DNA from: Paraburkholderia humisilvae
Lineage (GTDB): Bacteria > Pseudomonadota > Gammaproteobacteria > Burkholderiales > Burkholderiaceae
NCBI RefSeq assembly: GCF_902859855.1
Contig: NZ_CADIKH010000006.1
Location: 124,001 to 188,000, forward strand
DNA: 64,000 bases
Direction: 5' to 3'
A model generated the notes under the pieces. The model had not been told where the DNA came from. It saw nothing but the letters and a program-made list of their open reading frames with translations, and searched no databases. This document shows positions 34,660-44,681 of the stretch, one piece after another. The position numbers and the translations under genes are program-made. Within the stretch, counting starts at the first letter, position 1. Each line of letters starts with the position of its first letter.

Positions 34660-36864
34660 ATGTCAACGCAAACCCATTACAGTTCCGACGCGCACGGCGC
34701 GCCAGATGAGGTCGACCTGTCGATGGTCGCAGCGGTCGTTCGCGAGAACGCCGTGCTGATCGCGCTGATCACCGCCGCGACGCTTCTGCTCGGTGTGGCC
34801 TATGCGTTTATCGCGCCGCCGAAGTATCGCGCCGACGCAATGGTGCAGGTCGACGACAGCACGAGTCTTGTCAACGACAAACTTGGCGATCTTGCCGCGC
34901 TGTTCGACGGCAAGGCGACCACCGAAGCCGAAATCGAGCTGATCCGCTCGCGGCAAGTGGTTGACTACGCGGTGCGCACGTTACATCTGGAGATCGATGC
35001 GCGGCCGCGCTACTTCCCGCTGATCGGCGCCTGGCTCGCGCGCGGCGCGACACCGGGTCAGCCGGGCACGCCGGTGTTGGGGCTCGGACGCTTCGCATGG
35101 GGGGGCGAGGTGCTGCGCGTCAAGGAATTCGACGTGCCACCGCGCCTGTACGACACGCGCTTCACGCTGCGCGTGGGCGCGGGGCGTTCGTTCACGCTGA
35201 TCGACCGGGATGGCGCGGTCATCGCGCTTGGCCAGACCGGCGAGACCGTCAACGGGCAGACGCGATACGGGCCGCTGCGCCTTTACGTCGAAGCGTTTGT
35301 GGCGCATGAGGGCACCGAGTTCACGCTGGCGCGCGCGTCACGGCAACTGACAACCGAAGCGCTGCAAGACGCACTGGACGTAAAAGAAAAGGCGCGGCAA
35401 TCCGGCGTCATTTCGATCGTGCTGGAAGGCAAGGACAGCGAGCGCACCGCGCAGACGGTCAATACGATCGCGCAGCGCTACGTGCAGCGCAACGTCGACC
35501 TGAAGTCCGGCCAGGCGCAGCAGATGCTTGATTTTCTCGATCTCCAGTTGCCGCGGCTGCGTGCGGATCTGGATCGGGCCGAGCAGCGCTATAACGCGTT
35601 TCGCAATCAGCATGGCACCGTTGATCTCGCGGAAGAAACGCGGCTGCTGTTGCGTTCGATCGTCGACGGCAAGGAAAAAATCATCACGCTGCAGCAGCAG
35701 CGCGACGAACTCGCGCCACGCTTTGCACCCGGTCATCCATCGCTCGCCGCGCTCGACGCTCAGCTCGCGGGCTTGCTGCGCGAGCAGGACCAGCTCGCGC
35801 AGCAGGTGAAGGCATTGCCGGATACGCAACAGGTCGCGCTCGGTCTGCAGCGCGACGTCGAAGTGAACACGGTGCTGTACACCAAGCTGATGGACAGCGC
35901 GCAGCAATTGCGCGTGCTGCGCGCGGGGCAGCAGGGTAGCGCGCGCGTCGTCGACTACGCGGTGACGGCCGAACAGCCGGTCAAGCCGCGCAAGGCGCTC
36001 GTGATCGGCGCGGCGTCTCTGCTCGGTCTTGCGCTCGGTATCAGTGCGGCATTCACGCGGCGTTCGCTCACGCGCGGGCTCGAACACACGATCGATATCG
36101 AGCACGCGGCCGGCGTACCGGTCTACGCATCGATTTCGCACAGCACGCGCCAGGCCAAATTGCAGCGCACGCAGCGTGGGGGGCGCGACGCAATGGCGGT
36201 GCTCGCGATGAGTGCGCCGCAAGACGTCGCGGTCGAGGGCATTCGCAGCCTGCGCACCGCGCTGCAGTTCCGCATGGGTGGCGATGCGATCAACAACATC
36301 GTGATGGTCACCGGCCCGCGGCCGGGCGTCGGCAAATCGTTCCTGTCGGTGAATCTCGCCGCGGTCCTTGCGGCGGCGGGCAAGCAGGTGCTGCTGATCG
36401 ATGCGGATCTGCGGCGCGGCAGCATCGAATCGTATGTCGGCGTCGCCCGCACGCCGGGACTCGCGGACCTGCTGGCAGGCGACGCCGCGCAAAGCGTCGT
36501 GCAACAGCAGGTGCTGCCGGGGCTCGACGTGCTGTCACGCGGCACGAGCACGGCGACGCCCGCGGAACTGCTGATGGGCGAGCGCTTCACGCAGGCGATC
36601 GAACGATTCTCGGGCGCATACGACGTTGTGATCGTCGATACGCCGCCGGTGCTCGCGGTGACCGATTCGATGCTGATCGGCAAGCACGCGGGCACCACGT
36701 TGCTAGCGATGCGCCATGGCCGTCATTCGGCTGCCGAACTGCGTCACGCGATGCGCCTGCTCGGCAGCGCCGGCGTCGCCGTCAGCGGCATCGTGCTGTG
36801 TGACGTACCGCAACGGGCGACGGGGTATGGCGGGTTCTCACCTTACGAGAGCGTTGCGCAATGA
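34660..36864 (+). CDS. wzc: Bacterial tyrosine autokinase / polysaccharide co-polymerase (Wzc/EpsB type)
   Basis: A 734-residue inner-membrane protein controlling chain length and export. Wzz domain at the N-terminus with transmembrane helix 1 ([20 protein letters not shown]), a long periplasmic coiled-coil part (about 240-440), a second helix near 445-465, then the cytoplasmic BY-kinase: Walker [10 protein letters not shown], Walker A' [11 protein letters not shown], Walker [11 protein letters not shown]. The C-terminal tail ends [13 protein letters not shown], with only two tyrosines, fewer than the Tyr cluster of E. coli Wzc. Located between the phosphatase and wecB. Confidence 0.93.
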   Translation: MSTQTHYSSDAHGAPDEVDLSMVAAVVRENAVLIALITAATLLLGVAYAFIAPPKYRADAMVQVDDSTSLVNDKLGDLAALFDGKATTEAEIELIRSRQVVDYAVRTLHLEIDARPRYFPLIGAWLARGATPGQPGTPVLGLGRFAWGGEVLRVKEFDVPPRLYDTRFTLRVGAGRSFTLIDRDGAVIALGQTGETVNGQTRYGPLRLYVEAFVAHEGTEFTLARASRQLTTEALQDALDVKEKARQSGVISIVLEGKDSERTAQTVNTIAQRYVQRNVDLKSGQAQQMLDFLDLQLPRLRADLDRAEQRYNAFRNQHGTVDLAEETRLLLRSIVDGKEKIITLQQQRDELAPRFAPGHPSLAALDAQLAGLLREQDQLAQQVKALPDTQQVALGLQRDVEVNTVLYTKLMDSAQQLRVLRAGQQGSARVVDYAVTAEQPVKPRKALVIGAASLLGLALGISAAFTRRSLTRGLEHTIDIEHAAGVPVYASISHSTRQAKLQRTQRGGRDAMAVLAMSAPQDVAVEGIRSLRTALQFRMGGDAINNIVMVTGPRPGVGKSFLSVNLAAVLAAAGKQVLLIDADLRRGSIESYVGVARTPGLADLLAGDAAQSVVQQQVLPGLDVLSRGTSTATPAELLMGERFTQAIERFSGAYDVVIVDTPPVLAVTDSMLIGKHAGTTLLAMRHGRHSAAELRHAMRLLGSAGVAVSGIVLCDVPQRATGYGGFSPYESVAQ

Positions 36865-36892
36865 ACGGACTGTCAATCGCGGTGGAACGGAT

Positions 36893-38050
36893 ATGAACAA
36901 GAGAATGCTGCTGGTCTTCGGCACGCGACCCGAGGCGATCAAGATGGCGCCGCTCGTGAAGCGGCTGAACGGCACGTCCGGCGTCGACTGCTTTGTCTGC
37001 GTGACTGGACAGCACCGCGAGATGCTGGATCAGGTTCTCGAACTGTTCCGCATCCGCACGCATTTCGACCTGAACGTGATGAAGCGCGGCCAAGATCTGT
37101 ACGACGTCACCGCGTCGATCATGCTCGGCATGCGTGATGTGATTCGCGATTGCCGCCCGGACCTTGTGCTTGTGCACGGCGATACGACGACGACGCTCGC
37201 GGCGTCGCTCGCGGCGTTTTATCAGCGCGTGCCGGTCGGACACGTCGAGGCTGGGCTGCGCACCGGCGACCTGTTATCGCCATGGCCGGAAGAGGCGAAT
37301 CGCAAGCTGACGGGCGCGCTGGCCGCGCTGCATTTCGCGCCGACCGAACGCGCGCGGCAGAACCTGCGCGCGGAAGGGGTCGACGATGCGCGCATTGTCG
37401 TGACCGGCAATACGGTGATCGACGCGTTGCTCGACGTGCGCGCGCTGCTCGCGCGGGACCCTGAGATCGCCGCCGCGGCGGACACGCATCTGCCCTGTCG
37501 CGCGCCGCTACGGCGCACGCTGCTGGTCACCGGCCACCGTCGCGAAAGCTTCGGTGCGGGCTTTGAGCGGATTTGCACGGCGCTCGCCCGCATCGCGCAA
37601 GCCCGGCGAGACGTCGACATTGTCTACCCGGTTCATCTGAACCCGGCGGTCCGCGAACCGGTGAACCGGCTGCTCGGCGGGATTGCGAACGTGCATCTGA
37701 TCGAGCCGCTTCAGTACTTGCCGTTCGTACGCCTGATGGATCGCGCGGACCTGATTCTGACCGATTCCGGCGGCGTGCAGGAAGAGGCCCCGTCGTTGGG
37801 CAAACCGGTGCTCGTGATGCGCGATACCACCGAGCGCCAGGAAGCGGTCGACGCGGGCGTGGTCCGGCTGGTCGGCACGGACGACGCCGCGATCGTCGCC
37901 GGCGTGATTGCACTGCTCGACGATCCGCAAGCTTGTGCGGCGATGACGCGTATCGCGAATCCGTATGGCGACGGCCGTGCGGCGGATCGCATCGTCGAGG
38001 CGCTGCAGGCTGTCTGGCGCGGCGACGTGCATTGGTGCGCCGCGACATAG
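36893..38050 (+). CDS. wecB: UDP-N-acetylglucosamine 2-epimerase (non-hydrolysing)
   Basis: Converts UDP-GlcNAc to UDP-ManNAc. 385 residues from ATG 36893; the open frame upstream lies inside wzc. The N-terminus [17 protein letters not shown] and [11 protein letters not shown] are diagnostic. Also [39 protein letters not shown] and [27 protein letters not shown]. Followed by wecC, 59 bp downstream, so the pair makes UDP-ManNAcA for the polymer. In Ralstonia solanacearum the equivalent is EpsC (from memory). Confidence 0.95.
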   Translation: MNKRMLLVFGTRPEAIKMAPLVKRLNGTSGVDCFVCVTGQHREMLDQVLELFRIRTHFDLNVMKRGQDLYDVTASIMLGMRDVIRDCRPDLVLVHGDTTTTLAASLAAFYQRVPVGHVEAGLRTGDLLSPWPEEANRKLTGALAALHFAPTERARQNLRAEGVDDARIVVTGNTVIDALLDVRALLARDPEIAAAADTHLPCRAPLRRTLLVTGHRRESFGAGFERICTALARIAQARRDVDIVYPVHLNPAVREPVNRLLGGIANVHLIEPLQYLPFVRLMDRADLILTDSGGVQEEAPSLGKPVLVMRDTTERQEAVDAGVVRLVGTDDAAIVAGVIALLDDPQACAAMTRIANPYGDGRAADRIVEALQAVWRGDVHWCAAT

Positions 38051-38109
38051 ATCAACGCTCATGCCGGCTGTCATGGCTGGTCACGTAGGTCAACCACGAA
38101 AGGTACCGT

Positions 38110-39354
38110 ATGGAATTCGAAGTCATTTCAGTCGTCGGGCTCGGCTACATTGGTTTGCCGACCGCTGCCGCGTTCGCCGCGCGGCGCAAACGCGTGATCG
38201 GCGTCGATGTGAACCCGCATGCGGTCGACACGATCAATCGCGGCGCGATTCATATCGTCGAGCCGGAACTCGACATGCTGGTGCATGCGGTGGTGTCGCA
38301 AGGCTATCTGCGTGCATCGGTGACGCCGGAGCCTGCCGATGCGTTTCTGATCGCGGTGCCGACGCCGTTCACCGAAGGACATAAGCCCGATCTGGCGTAC
38401 ATCGAGGCGGCGAGCCGCGCGATCGCGCCGGTGCTGAAGAAGGGCGATCTGGTGGTGCTCGAATCGACGTCGCCGGTCGGCGCAACCGAGCAGATGGCCC
38501 GCTGGATGGCGGACATGCGGCCGGACCTGAGCTTCCCGCAACAGGCCGGCGAAGCCTCCGACATTCGCGTCGGCCATTGTCCGGAACGGGTGTTGCCGGG
38601 CCACGTGATTCGCGAACTGGTCGAGAACGACCGGGTGATCGGCGGCATGACGCCGCGCTGCGGCGAAGCGGCGCGCGCGCTGTACCAGATCTTTGTCAGC
38701 GGTAACTGCATTCTTACCGACGCGCGCACCGCGGAGATGTGCAAGCTGACCGAAAACGCGTTTCGTGACGTCAATATCGCGTTTGCGAACGAACTGTCGT
38801 TGATCTGCGAGCAACTCGATATCAACGTGTGGGAACTGATCAGGCTTGCGAACCGCCACCCGCGCGTGAACATCCTGCAACCGGGGCCCGGCGTCGGTGG
38901 GCATTGCATTGCGGTCGACCCGTGGTTCATCGTCGATGCGGCGCCCGATACGGCGCGTCTGATTCGCACGGCGCGCATCGTCAACGATGACAAGCCACGC
39001 CATGTGCTCGGACGGATCGAGCGGGCCACGACGCGTTTCAAGGAGCCGGTGATCGCGTGCCTCGGGCTGTCGTTCAAGGCGGATATCGATGATTTGCGCG
39101 AAAGCCCCGCGCTCGACATCGTTCGCGAACTGGCGGAGCGTGGTATCGCGCGCGTGCTGGTGGTCGAGCCGAACATTGGCGCGCTGCCGCCCGCGCTTGC
39201 CGGCAAGGCGGAGCTGTGCGGGCTTCACGATGCGATCGCGCTAGCCGACGTCGTCGCGATTCTCGTCGATCACACGCCGTTCAGGCGTATTGATCCGGTG
39301 CGACTGCAGGCGAAGGTCGTGATTGATACACGCGGTTTGCTGTCGCATGGGTAA
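38110..39354 (+). CDS. wecC: UDP-N-acetyl-D-mannosamine dehydrogenase
   Basis: Oxidises UDP-ManNAc to UDP-ManNAcA with two NAD+. 414 residues. N-terminal Rossmann GLGYIGLPTAAAFA, catalytic Lys/Asn helix KLTENAFRDVNIAFANEL, catalytic Cys in PGVGGHCIAVDPWF, and C-terminal domain with GLSFKADIDDLRESPALDIV. PGVGGHCIAVDPWF with DPWF is typical of the WecC branch rather than UDP-Glc dehydrogenase. Its last bases overlap the flippase start at 39347. Confidence 0.94.
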   Translation: MEFEVISVVGLGYIGLPTAAAFAARRKRVIGVDVNPHAVDTINRGAIHIVEPELDMLVHAVVSQGYLRASVTPEPADAFLIAVPTPFTEGHKPDLAYIEAASRAIAPVLKKGDLVVLESTSPVGATEQMARWMADMRPDLSFPQQAGEASDIRVGHCPERVLPGHVIRELVENDRVIGGMTPRCGEAARALYQIFVSGNCILTDARTAEMCKLTENAFRDVNIAFANELSLICEQLDINVWELIRLANRHPRVNILQPGPGVGGHCIAVDPWFIVDAAPDTARLIRTARIVNDDKPRHVLGRIERATTRFKEPVIACLGLSFKADIDDLRESPALDIVRELAERGIARVLVVEPNIGALPPALAGKAELCGLHDAIALADVVAILVDHTPFRRIDPVRLQAKVVIDTRGLLSHG

Positions 39355-40684
39355 CCCGCGGCACGGCGGCACGGCGCGCTGCGGCGCGCGTGCCGCGGCT
39401 GTCACCTGGAGCGGCGCACGCGGCGGCGCGCGCGTTAGCCGCAACGTCGCGATCATGAGCGTGTCGTTCGTGGCGAATTACCTCGCCTCGTTCGCGACGT
39501 TTCCTTATCTGACGCGCGTGCTTGGGCCGGCCCAGTTCGGCGTGCTCGCCTACGGAATGGCGCTAGCGACATACGGCACGTTGCTGACGGAATGGGGCTT
39601 CGGCCTGACCGGCCCGAAAGACGCAATCGAACGGGTTGGGCGCGCGGCCGCGCTCAATGAGCTGATCTGGTCGGTGACGGCCGCGAAGGGTTGTCTGTGC
39701 GTCGCATCGTTTGCGGCGCTGGCCGTCGTGCTCGCCTGGACGCCGCACGATCCGACCTCGCGTACCGTGATTCTGCTGGCGTGGCTCGGCGTGATCGGCA
39801 ACGTATTCACGCTGTTCTGGCTTTTCCAGGGGATCGAGCGTTTTGGTCTGATTGCCGCGATGGTGATGATCAATCGTGGCGTGACGCTGCCGCTCACGTT
39901 CTGGCTGGTGAAGCGTCCGCAAGACGTCGCGCTGGCCACGGCGATCCAGTCGGCGGGGCCGGTGGTGGCGGCGATGCTGTCGATCGGTATCGCGTGGCGT
40001 CTGCGCTGGCTGCGTAGGCCCGCTCTGTCGTGGCGTGCGGTCCGTCGGCAACTGGCGGATGGTACCGACTCGTTTGTTGCGAGCGCATCGGTCAGTCTGT
40101 TCGGCGCGGCGAACACGATCCTGCTCAACGCGTCGGCGGGGCCGCTTCAGGCGGGCCTCTATGCGGCGGCCGACAAGTTGCGCACCGTCGGCAATCTGAT
40201 ACCCGCGCAGCTTTGCGCGGTGCTGTATCCGCGCGTGACCGCTCTGTTCGTGCGCGATCGTCTATCTGCCGCGAAGCTGACCGCGCGCGGCGCGGCGGTT
40301 ACGGCGGCGCTGTCCGCGGCGGGTGCAGCGTTTTTTATCGGCTGGTCCGAACCGCTCGCGCATTTCGTACTCGGTGGCCAATTCGGTGGCGTCGCGCCAG
40401 TGCTTGCGCTGCTGTGCGGATCGACGCTGTTCGGCAATCTGGCGTATTTCCTGGGTCTTCAGGTGTTGATGCCGTTCGGCGAGGGCCGTAGCCGTTCGCG
40501 GATGATGCTCGCGACCGGGTTGCTCAATATCGCGCTCGCGTTTGTGCTGGTGCCGCGCTATGGCGCGCAAGGCGCCGCGACTGCGTTTCTGATCGCGCAA
40601 GCGGCGCTGCTGACACTTTGCGTCGGGTCGATTCTGGCCGGCGCGGAGCGGCGCGCGTATTTCGGCGCATTGTGGAGGCGCTGA
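39347..40684 (+). CDS. wzx: Oligosaccharide flippase (Wzx type)
   Basis: A 445-residue polytopic membrane protein of the polysaccharide transporter (MOP) family that flips the lipid-linked repeat unit to the periplasm. ATG 39347 overlaps the wecC stop; a longer frame from 39323 is unlikely. About twelve hydrophobic segments. The N-terminal FATFPYLTRVLGPAQFGVLAYGMALATY and GFGLTGPKDAI match the RfbX/Wzx signature region. It overlaps the next gene by one base (TGATG). Confidence 0.9.
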   Translation: MGNPRHGGTARCGARAAAVTWSGARGGARVSRNVAIMSVSFVANYLASFATFPYLTRVLGPAQFGVLAYGMALATYGTLLTEWGFGLTGPKDAIERVGRAAALNELIWSVTAAKGCLCVASFAALAVVLAWTPHDPTSRTVILLAWLGVIGNVFTLFWLFQGIERFGLIAAMVMINRGVTLPLTFWLVKRPQDVALATAIQSAGPVVAAMLSIGIAWRLRWLRRPALSWRAVRRQLADGTDSFVASASVSLFGAANTILLNASAGPLQAGLYAAADKLRTVGNLIPAQLCAVLYPRVTALFVRDRLSAAKLTARGAAVTAALSAAGAAFFIGWSEPLAHFVLGGQFGGVAPVLALLCGSTLFGNLAYFLGLQVLMPFGEGRSRSRMMLATGLLNIALAFVLVPRYGAQGAATAFLIAQAALLTLCVGSILAGAERRAYFGALWRR

Positions 40685-41853
40685 TGAACGAGCCGGTGGG
40701 CATGTCCGCGGAAGCGACCGGCGCACGCGACCCGATTCGCGTGCTGCATGTCGGGCCGGGCCGCGGCCAGCGGGGCGGCATCGCATCGGTGCTCGCGGAA
40801 CTCGGTACGCAACGGGCGCGCTTTGCCGATACAGCGATCGAGCTGTCGTTCTTCGAGACGCGCGGCTTCAAAAGTGCCGCGGCGCTCGCCGCATTCGTGT
40901 GTGTGGATCTGCCGCGTTTTACGTTCGGCGTGCTGCAAAAAGCCGATATCGTGCATTTTCATGTGTCGGTGCGCGGGTCGTTCTATCGCAAGCTGGTGCT
41001 GTGGGCGATCGCAAAACTGCGCGGCAGGAGAACGGTTTTCCATCTCCATGCGGGCAATTTCGAGTCCTTTGCGATGCAAGCAGGCCCATTCACGCGCCAT
41101 GCGATTGCATGGTTCGTGCGCGGGGTGGACGCGTCCGTCGCGGTATCCAGCCCGATTGCCGTCGAGATGCGCCAACTGGGCACGGACCGTCGCACACTGC
41201 ACGTGATCGGCAATACCGCCTGCGATGCCGAAGCCGCAGCCCATCGGCACCCAGTCGTCAAGGAGCGGCCAGATCGTGCTGCACCGGCCTATGTCGCGTT
41301 CGCCGGCCGGTTAACGAAGCAGAAAGGCGTCGATGATCTGCTGACCGCCATCGCATTGCTTGCCGACGATGGCTATTGCGTGCCCGTGCGCTTTGCGGGC
41401 GTGGGCGACATGGCTCGCTGGGAACGACTCGCGCGCGATTACCGGATCGACGATCGCGTGCAGTTCGTCGGCTGGCTCGAAGGCGACGCGAAGCTCGCGT
41501 TCTATCGCGGCGCGCGCGTGTTCTGCATGCCGAGCCACTACGAGTCGTTTGGCATTGCGACGCTCGAGGCAATGTTTTCGTGCGTGCCGGTCGTGGGCAC
41601 GCGTGTCGGCGGGTTTGTCGATCTGGTCGAAGACGGCGTGTCCGGTTTTCTCGTCGAGCCGTCGGACCCGCATGCGCTCGCGTTGCGTCTGAAACTGCTG
41701 ATGGGCGACGCGCAGGCGGCTGCGTCCATGGGACGCGCGGCGCTTGTGAGGGCGCAGCAGCGCTATTCGTGCGAAGCGATTGTCGAGCGTTATGTTCAGT
41801 GCTATCGATCCGTGATTGCGGCGGCGGCGCGCGCGCGGCGGGGCGAATCATGA
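40684..41853 (+). CDS. Glycosyltransferase family 4 (GT-B)
   Basis: A 389-residue cytoplasmic glycosyltransferase, translationally coupled to wzx and to the next gene (ATGA at 41850). N-terminal acceptor-binding half has VLHVGPGRGQRGGIASVLAEL. The C-terminal donor half has VAFAGRLTKQKGVDDLL and the E-x7-E box in PSHYESFGIATLEAMFSCVPVV, typical of retaining GT4 enzymes. Sugar and linkage cannot be read. With WecG it is one of only two non-initiating glycosyltransferases in the cluster. Confidence 0.9.
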   Translation: MNEPVGMSAEATGARDPIRVLHVGPGRGQRGGIASVLAELGTQRARFADTAIELSFFETRGFKSAAALAAFVCVDLPRFTFGVLQKADIVHFHVSVRGSFYRKLVLWAIAKLRGRRTVFHLHAGNFESFAMQAGPFTRHAIAWFVRGVDASVAVSSPIAVEMRQLGTDRRTLHVIGNTACDAEAAAHRHPVVKERPDRAAPAYVAFAGRLTKQKGVDDLLTAIALLADDGYCVPVRFAGVGDMARWERLARDYRIDDRVQFVGWLEGDAKLAFYRGARVFCMPSHYESFGIATLEAMFSCVPVVGTRVGGFVDLVEDGVSGFLVEPSDPHALALRLKLLMGDAQAAASMGRAALVRAQQRYSCEAIVERYVQCYRSVIAAAARARRGES

Positions 41854-42650
41854 AGGCTGGCCGCCGGTGTCTGATTGCCGCATGGGCCGCAGGCGTGCTC
41901 GCATCGACCCTGACCATGCCGTTGCACGCGGTCGAAGCGACCGCGCACACCGGTGTCGATGCGGATGCATACGTGACGCTCTACGAAACCGACTGGGGGC
42001 GGGGGCTCGATCCGCACATCGGTCTCCAGGCCAATCCGGGCGGCATCGGCGTGGTGGCGGACCCGGCCGACTCCGCGCGCAAGGTGCTGCGCGCGCATAT
42101 CGATCGCAGTGAACGCTTTGCAAACGTGGCGAACGGCGTGCCCCGAGCCGAACTGCTATTCCCTGCGCCGGTGCGGTTCGAGCAAGGGCGCGACTATCTG
42201 ATCCGGTGGAGCACCTGGTTACCCAAGGACCTTGGTTTCGACTCGCGTCAGCTGGTGATCATCACGCAGATCAATCAGGGCAAGTGGACGGGTGCGCCGA
42301 CGCTTGCGCTCGCGCTGCTCGGCCGTCGCTACGCGATATCCGTGCACGGTGGTGCGCGACACGACAAAGTGTCGGCCGGCAAATGGCTGTGTTGCGCTGA
42401 GCGCGACCGTGGGCGGTGGGTGCATTGGGTCATCCGTTACGTGCCCGATGAAACCGGGCGGCACGCGCTCACCGAACTGTACAAGGACGGCTCCAGGGTA
42501 TTCGCGGCGCGGGAGGTACCGAATGCCTATCCGGGCGTTCAGGATGCGTACCTGAAGCTGGGTCTCTACAAACCCAATTGGGACGTCGCGCCGTCGGACG
42601 TCGCGACGAGTACCGTGCTCTATGGGCCGCTATCCGTGTTGCGGCGCTGA
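41850..42650 (+). CDS. Exported polysaccharide lyase-like protein (heparin lyase fold)
   Basis: A 266-residue protein. ATG 41850 overlaps the GT4 stop; a longer frame starting at 41376 is an out-of-frame shadow of the GT. Signal peptide of about 30 residues (RRCLIAAWAAGVLASTLTMPLHA). The mature part fits the jelly-roll polysaccharide lyase family (PF14099): YLIRWSTWLPKDLGF, IITQINQGKWTGAPTLALAL, and WVHWVIRYVPDETGRHAL, then YLKLGLYKPNWD. Such enzymes cut uronic-acid polymers by beta-elimination. With a ManNAcA-type polymer predicted here, it may trim or release the chain, as AlgL does in alginate export. Confidence 0.8.
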   Translation: MKAGRRCLIAAWAAGVLASTLTMPLHAVEATAHTGVDADAYVTLYETDWGRGLDPHIGLQANPGGIGVVADPADSARKVLRAHIDRSERFANVANGVPRAELLFPAPVRFEQGRDYLIRWSTWLPKDLGFDSRQLVIITQINQGKWTGAPTLALALLGRRYAISVHGGARHDKVSAGKWLCCAERDRGRWVHWVIRYVPDETGRHALTELYKDGSRVFAAREVPNAYPGVQDAYLKLGLYKPNWDVAPSDVATSTVLYGPLSVLRR

Positions 42651-42710
42651 TTGCGCTTCGTTCCCGCCGACCCTGGACAGATCTGCATCGTCACTCTCGC
42701 GAGCCCGCTT

Positions 42711-43451
42711 ATGCAACGTATCGAACTCTTCGGCTGCCCGATGGATAGCGCGACGATGGCTGAAACCGTCGCGTGGATCGGGCAGCGCATTGCCGCACGG
42801 CAGTTCACACAGCACGTCGTCGTCAACGTCGCGAAGCTCGTGCATTTGCAGACCGATGTGGAGCTCGCGGCATCCGTGCGTGCGTGCGATATCGTCAATA
42901 TCGACGGCATGGGTGTGGTATGGGGTGCGCGGTTGCTCGGTCATTCGGTGCCGGAGCGTGTGGCGGGGATTGATCTGTTCAATGAGCTACTTGAGCATGC
43001 GGTGGCGCGAGATTACCCGGTATTTCTGCTAGGCGGCACCGCGGACGTCGTCGAGCGCACGGCGGCCGTTTGCCGTGAGCGCCTAACGGGGCTGACGCTT
43101 GCCGGCTATCACCACGGCTACTTCTGGGACGACGAAGCGGCCGTGGTCGAAGCGATCCGCACATCGGGCGCGCGTTTGCTGTTTGTCGCAATTACATCGC
43201 CCAGCAAAGAGACTTTCATCAACCGCTGGAAGCACGAATTGGGTGTCGACTTCGTGATGGGCGTCGGCGGCACCTTCGATGTGATCGCCGGCAAGGTGCG
43301 GCGCGCGCCGCGGTGGATGCAGCGCGGCGGTCTCGAGTGGCTGTTTCGCGTGCTGCAGGAGCCGCGTCGGATGTGGCGGCGCTATCTCCGCACCAACGGC
43401 CGCTTTGCGCTGATGCTCGGCAAGGCGTGGCTGACTGCGCCTCGCGATTGA
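42711..43451 (+). CDS. wecG: WecG/TagA/CpsF family glycosyltransferase (GT26)
   Basis: A 246-residue transferase. In enterobacterial common antigen WecG adds ManNAcA from UDP-ManNAcA; TagA adds ManNAc. ATG 42711 is used because the family starts close to ELFGCPMDSATMAETVAWI. Signatures: VVNVAKLVHLQTD, DIVNIDGMGVVWGARLLG, PVFLLGGTADVVER, and LLFVAITSPSKETFI. Since wecB/wecC lie in the same operon, ManNAcA is the likely donor. Next gene starts 12 bp downstream. Confidence 0.92.
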   Translation: MQRIELFGCPMDSATMAETVAWIGQRIAARQFTQHVVVNVAKLVHLQTDVELAASVRACDIVNIDGMGVVWGARLLGHSVPERVAGIDLFNELLEHAVARDYPVFLLGGTADVVERTAAVCRERLTGLTLAGYHHGYFWDDEAAVVEAIRTSGARLLFVAITSPSKETFINRWKHELGVDFVMGVGGTFDVIAGKVRRAPRWMQRGGLEWLFRVLQEPRRMWRRYLRTNGRFALMLGKAWLTAPRD

Positions 43452-43462
43452 AGGGGGGCTCA

Positions 43463-44674
43463 GTGGAACACTGGTTGGGAGCGGGCGCGAGCGGAACATA
43501 CCGCACCGCCGTGCGGCATATGAATCCGTGGACGCTCGTGTTGTGCGTCTATACCGGTTACAACCTGCCCGGGTTGATCGATATGCCGTGGTCGCTGCCG
43601 GACGCGTATCGCAAGGACCTGTGCTGGAAGTTGTTCGCGATCGGCCTGCTGGGTCTGCTGCTCGGGTGTCTGCTCGCCGGTATCACGTCGCGCAACCGGG
43701 CATCCCATCGCGCGCAGTCAATTCAACCCCGCACGTCGAAGCAGTTGACCTGCCTGTTTTTCGCACTCTTTGCCGGTTGCGTCGTGTTCGAGATTGCTGC
43801 GAACCGCGGCGTTCCGCTGCTGATGGGCGAATCACGCTTCGGCAATTCAGCGCTGGTGTCGAACCTCGCTCCGCTTTACGGCTTCTGGCTGCTGATTCGC
43901 ACGATCTCCGATGTCGAGACGGGCCGCAAGCCGGACCTGGTCCAACCGGTGATCTATCTCGCGGGCGTTCTGCTGCTCGGTTACCGGTCGCCTGTGCTGG
44001 CGTTCGTCACGGTCTGTTATGTCTATTTCGTTGTGTTCAGACTGTCGGGGCGCAAGGCGCTGTTGCTAAGTCTTGTCGCCGCCTGCGCACTGGTGGGGTT
44101 TGCCGCGACGTTTGCGCTGTTCCGGGTCGCGCAGAGTTACGACGTGGAACGCTTCTTCACCAATATCGACTTCCGGTTTATCGGCGAGCATCGCTATCTG
44201 CTGCCGTTTGTGCCGGTGCTATCGATGCTCGATGCGAGCCAGAATACGATCGCCACGCTCGGCGATGCGATGCGCGAACATCTGTACGGCAGCCTGCTGC
44301 TCAGCAACTTCGAAACCTTTCTGCCGGGCAAGCACTGGGGCGCGCGCAATATCATCGGCGACCTTGTGGGCGCGCGCTGGATCGCAGGAAGGCCGATGAG
44401 CATCACGCCGACCCTGCAAGGCGCGCTGTATGCCGATTTCGGTTACACGGGCGTATTCGCCGGTTTCTTCGGCATTGCGTTCTGTGTCGTGCGGCTTCAT
44501 GCGTATGCATGGCGAAACGGCGTGCTCGCACGTTTCAGCTTCTGCTATTTGCTGGCGCTCGTGCTGATGTCGATTCACTCCGGGTACTGGGATGTGAACT
44601 TCGTGTTTTTCCTGCTGTTCCTGATCGTCATCCGAGTCTTCGACCATTTGAAATCGTTGTCCTACCGTTCGTGA
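43463..44674 (+). CDS. wzy: O-antigen/EPS polymerase-like membrane protein (Wzy type)
   Basis: A 403-residue polytopic protein starting at GTG 43463 with AGGGGGG upstream. It has about ten hydrophobic segments and a large hydrophilic loop near residues 215-310. Wzy proteins are too divergent for sequence signatures, but the position within a Wzx/Wza/Wzc operon and the pattern (FRVAQSYDVERFF; GARWIAGRPMSITPT in the loop; GYTGVFAGFFG) fit oligosaccharide polymerases. It links repeat units in the periplasm. Function inferred mainly from context. Confidence 0.8.
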   Translation: MEHWLGAGASGTYRTAVRHMNPWTLVLCVYTGYNLPGLIDMPWSLPDAYRKDLCWKLFAIGLLGLLLGCLLAGITSRNRASHRAQSIQPRTSKQLTCLFFALFAGCVVFEIAANRGVPLLMGESRFGNSALVSNLAPLYGFWLLIRTISDVETGRKPDLVQPVIYLAGVLLLGYRSPVLAFVTVCYVYFVVFRLSGRKALLLSLVAACALVGFAATFALFRVAQSYDVERFFTNIDFRFIGEHRYLLPFVPVLSMLDASQNTIATLGDAMREHLYGSLLLSNFETFLPGKHWGARNIIGDLVGARWIAGRPMSITPTLQGALYADFGYTGVFAGFFGIAFCVVRLHAYAWRNGVLARFSFCYLLALVLMSIHSGYWDVNFVFFLLFLIVIRVFDHLKSLSYRS

Positions 44675-44681
44675 GTGAGCC

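Noticed and set aside
38128..39228. 366-codon minus-strand frame across wecC
   Set aside because: Antisense shadow of a complete UDP-ManNAc dehydrogenase gene.
41376..41849. N-terminal extension of the polysaccharide lyase frame
   Set aside because: It lies in another frame of the GT4 gene; the ATG at 41850 with signal peptide and ATGA overlap is the sensible start.
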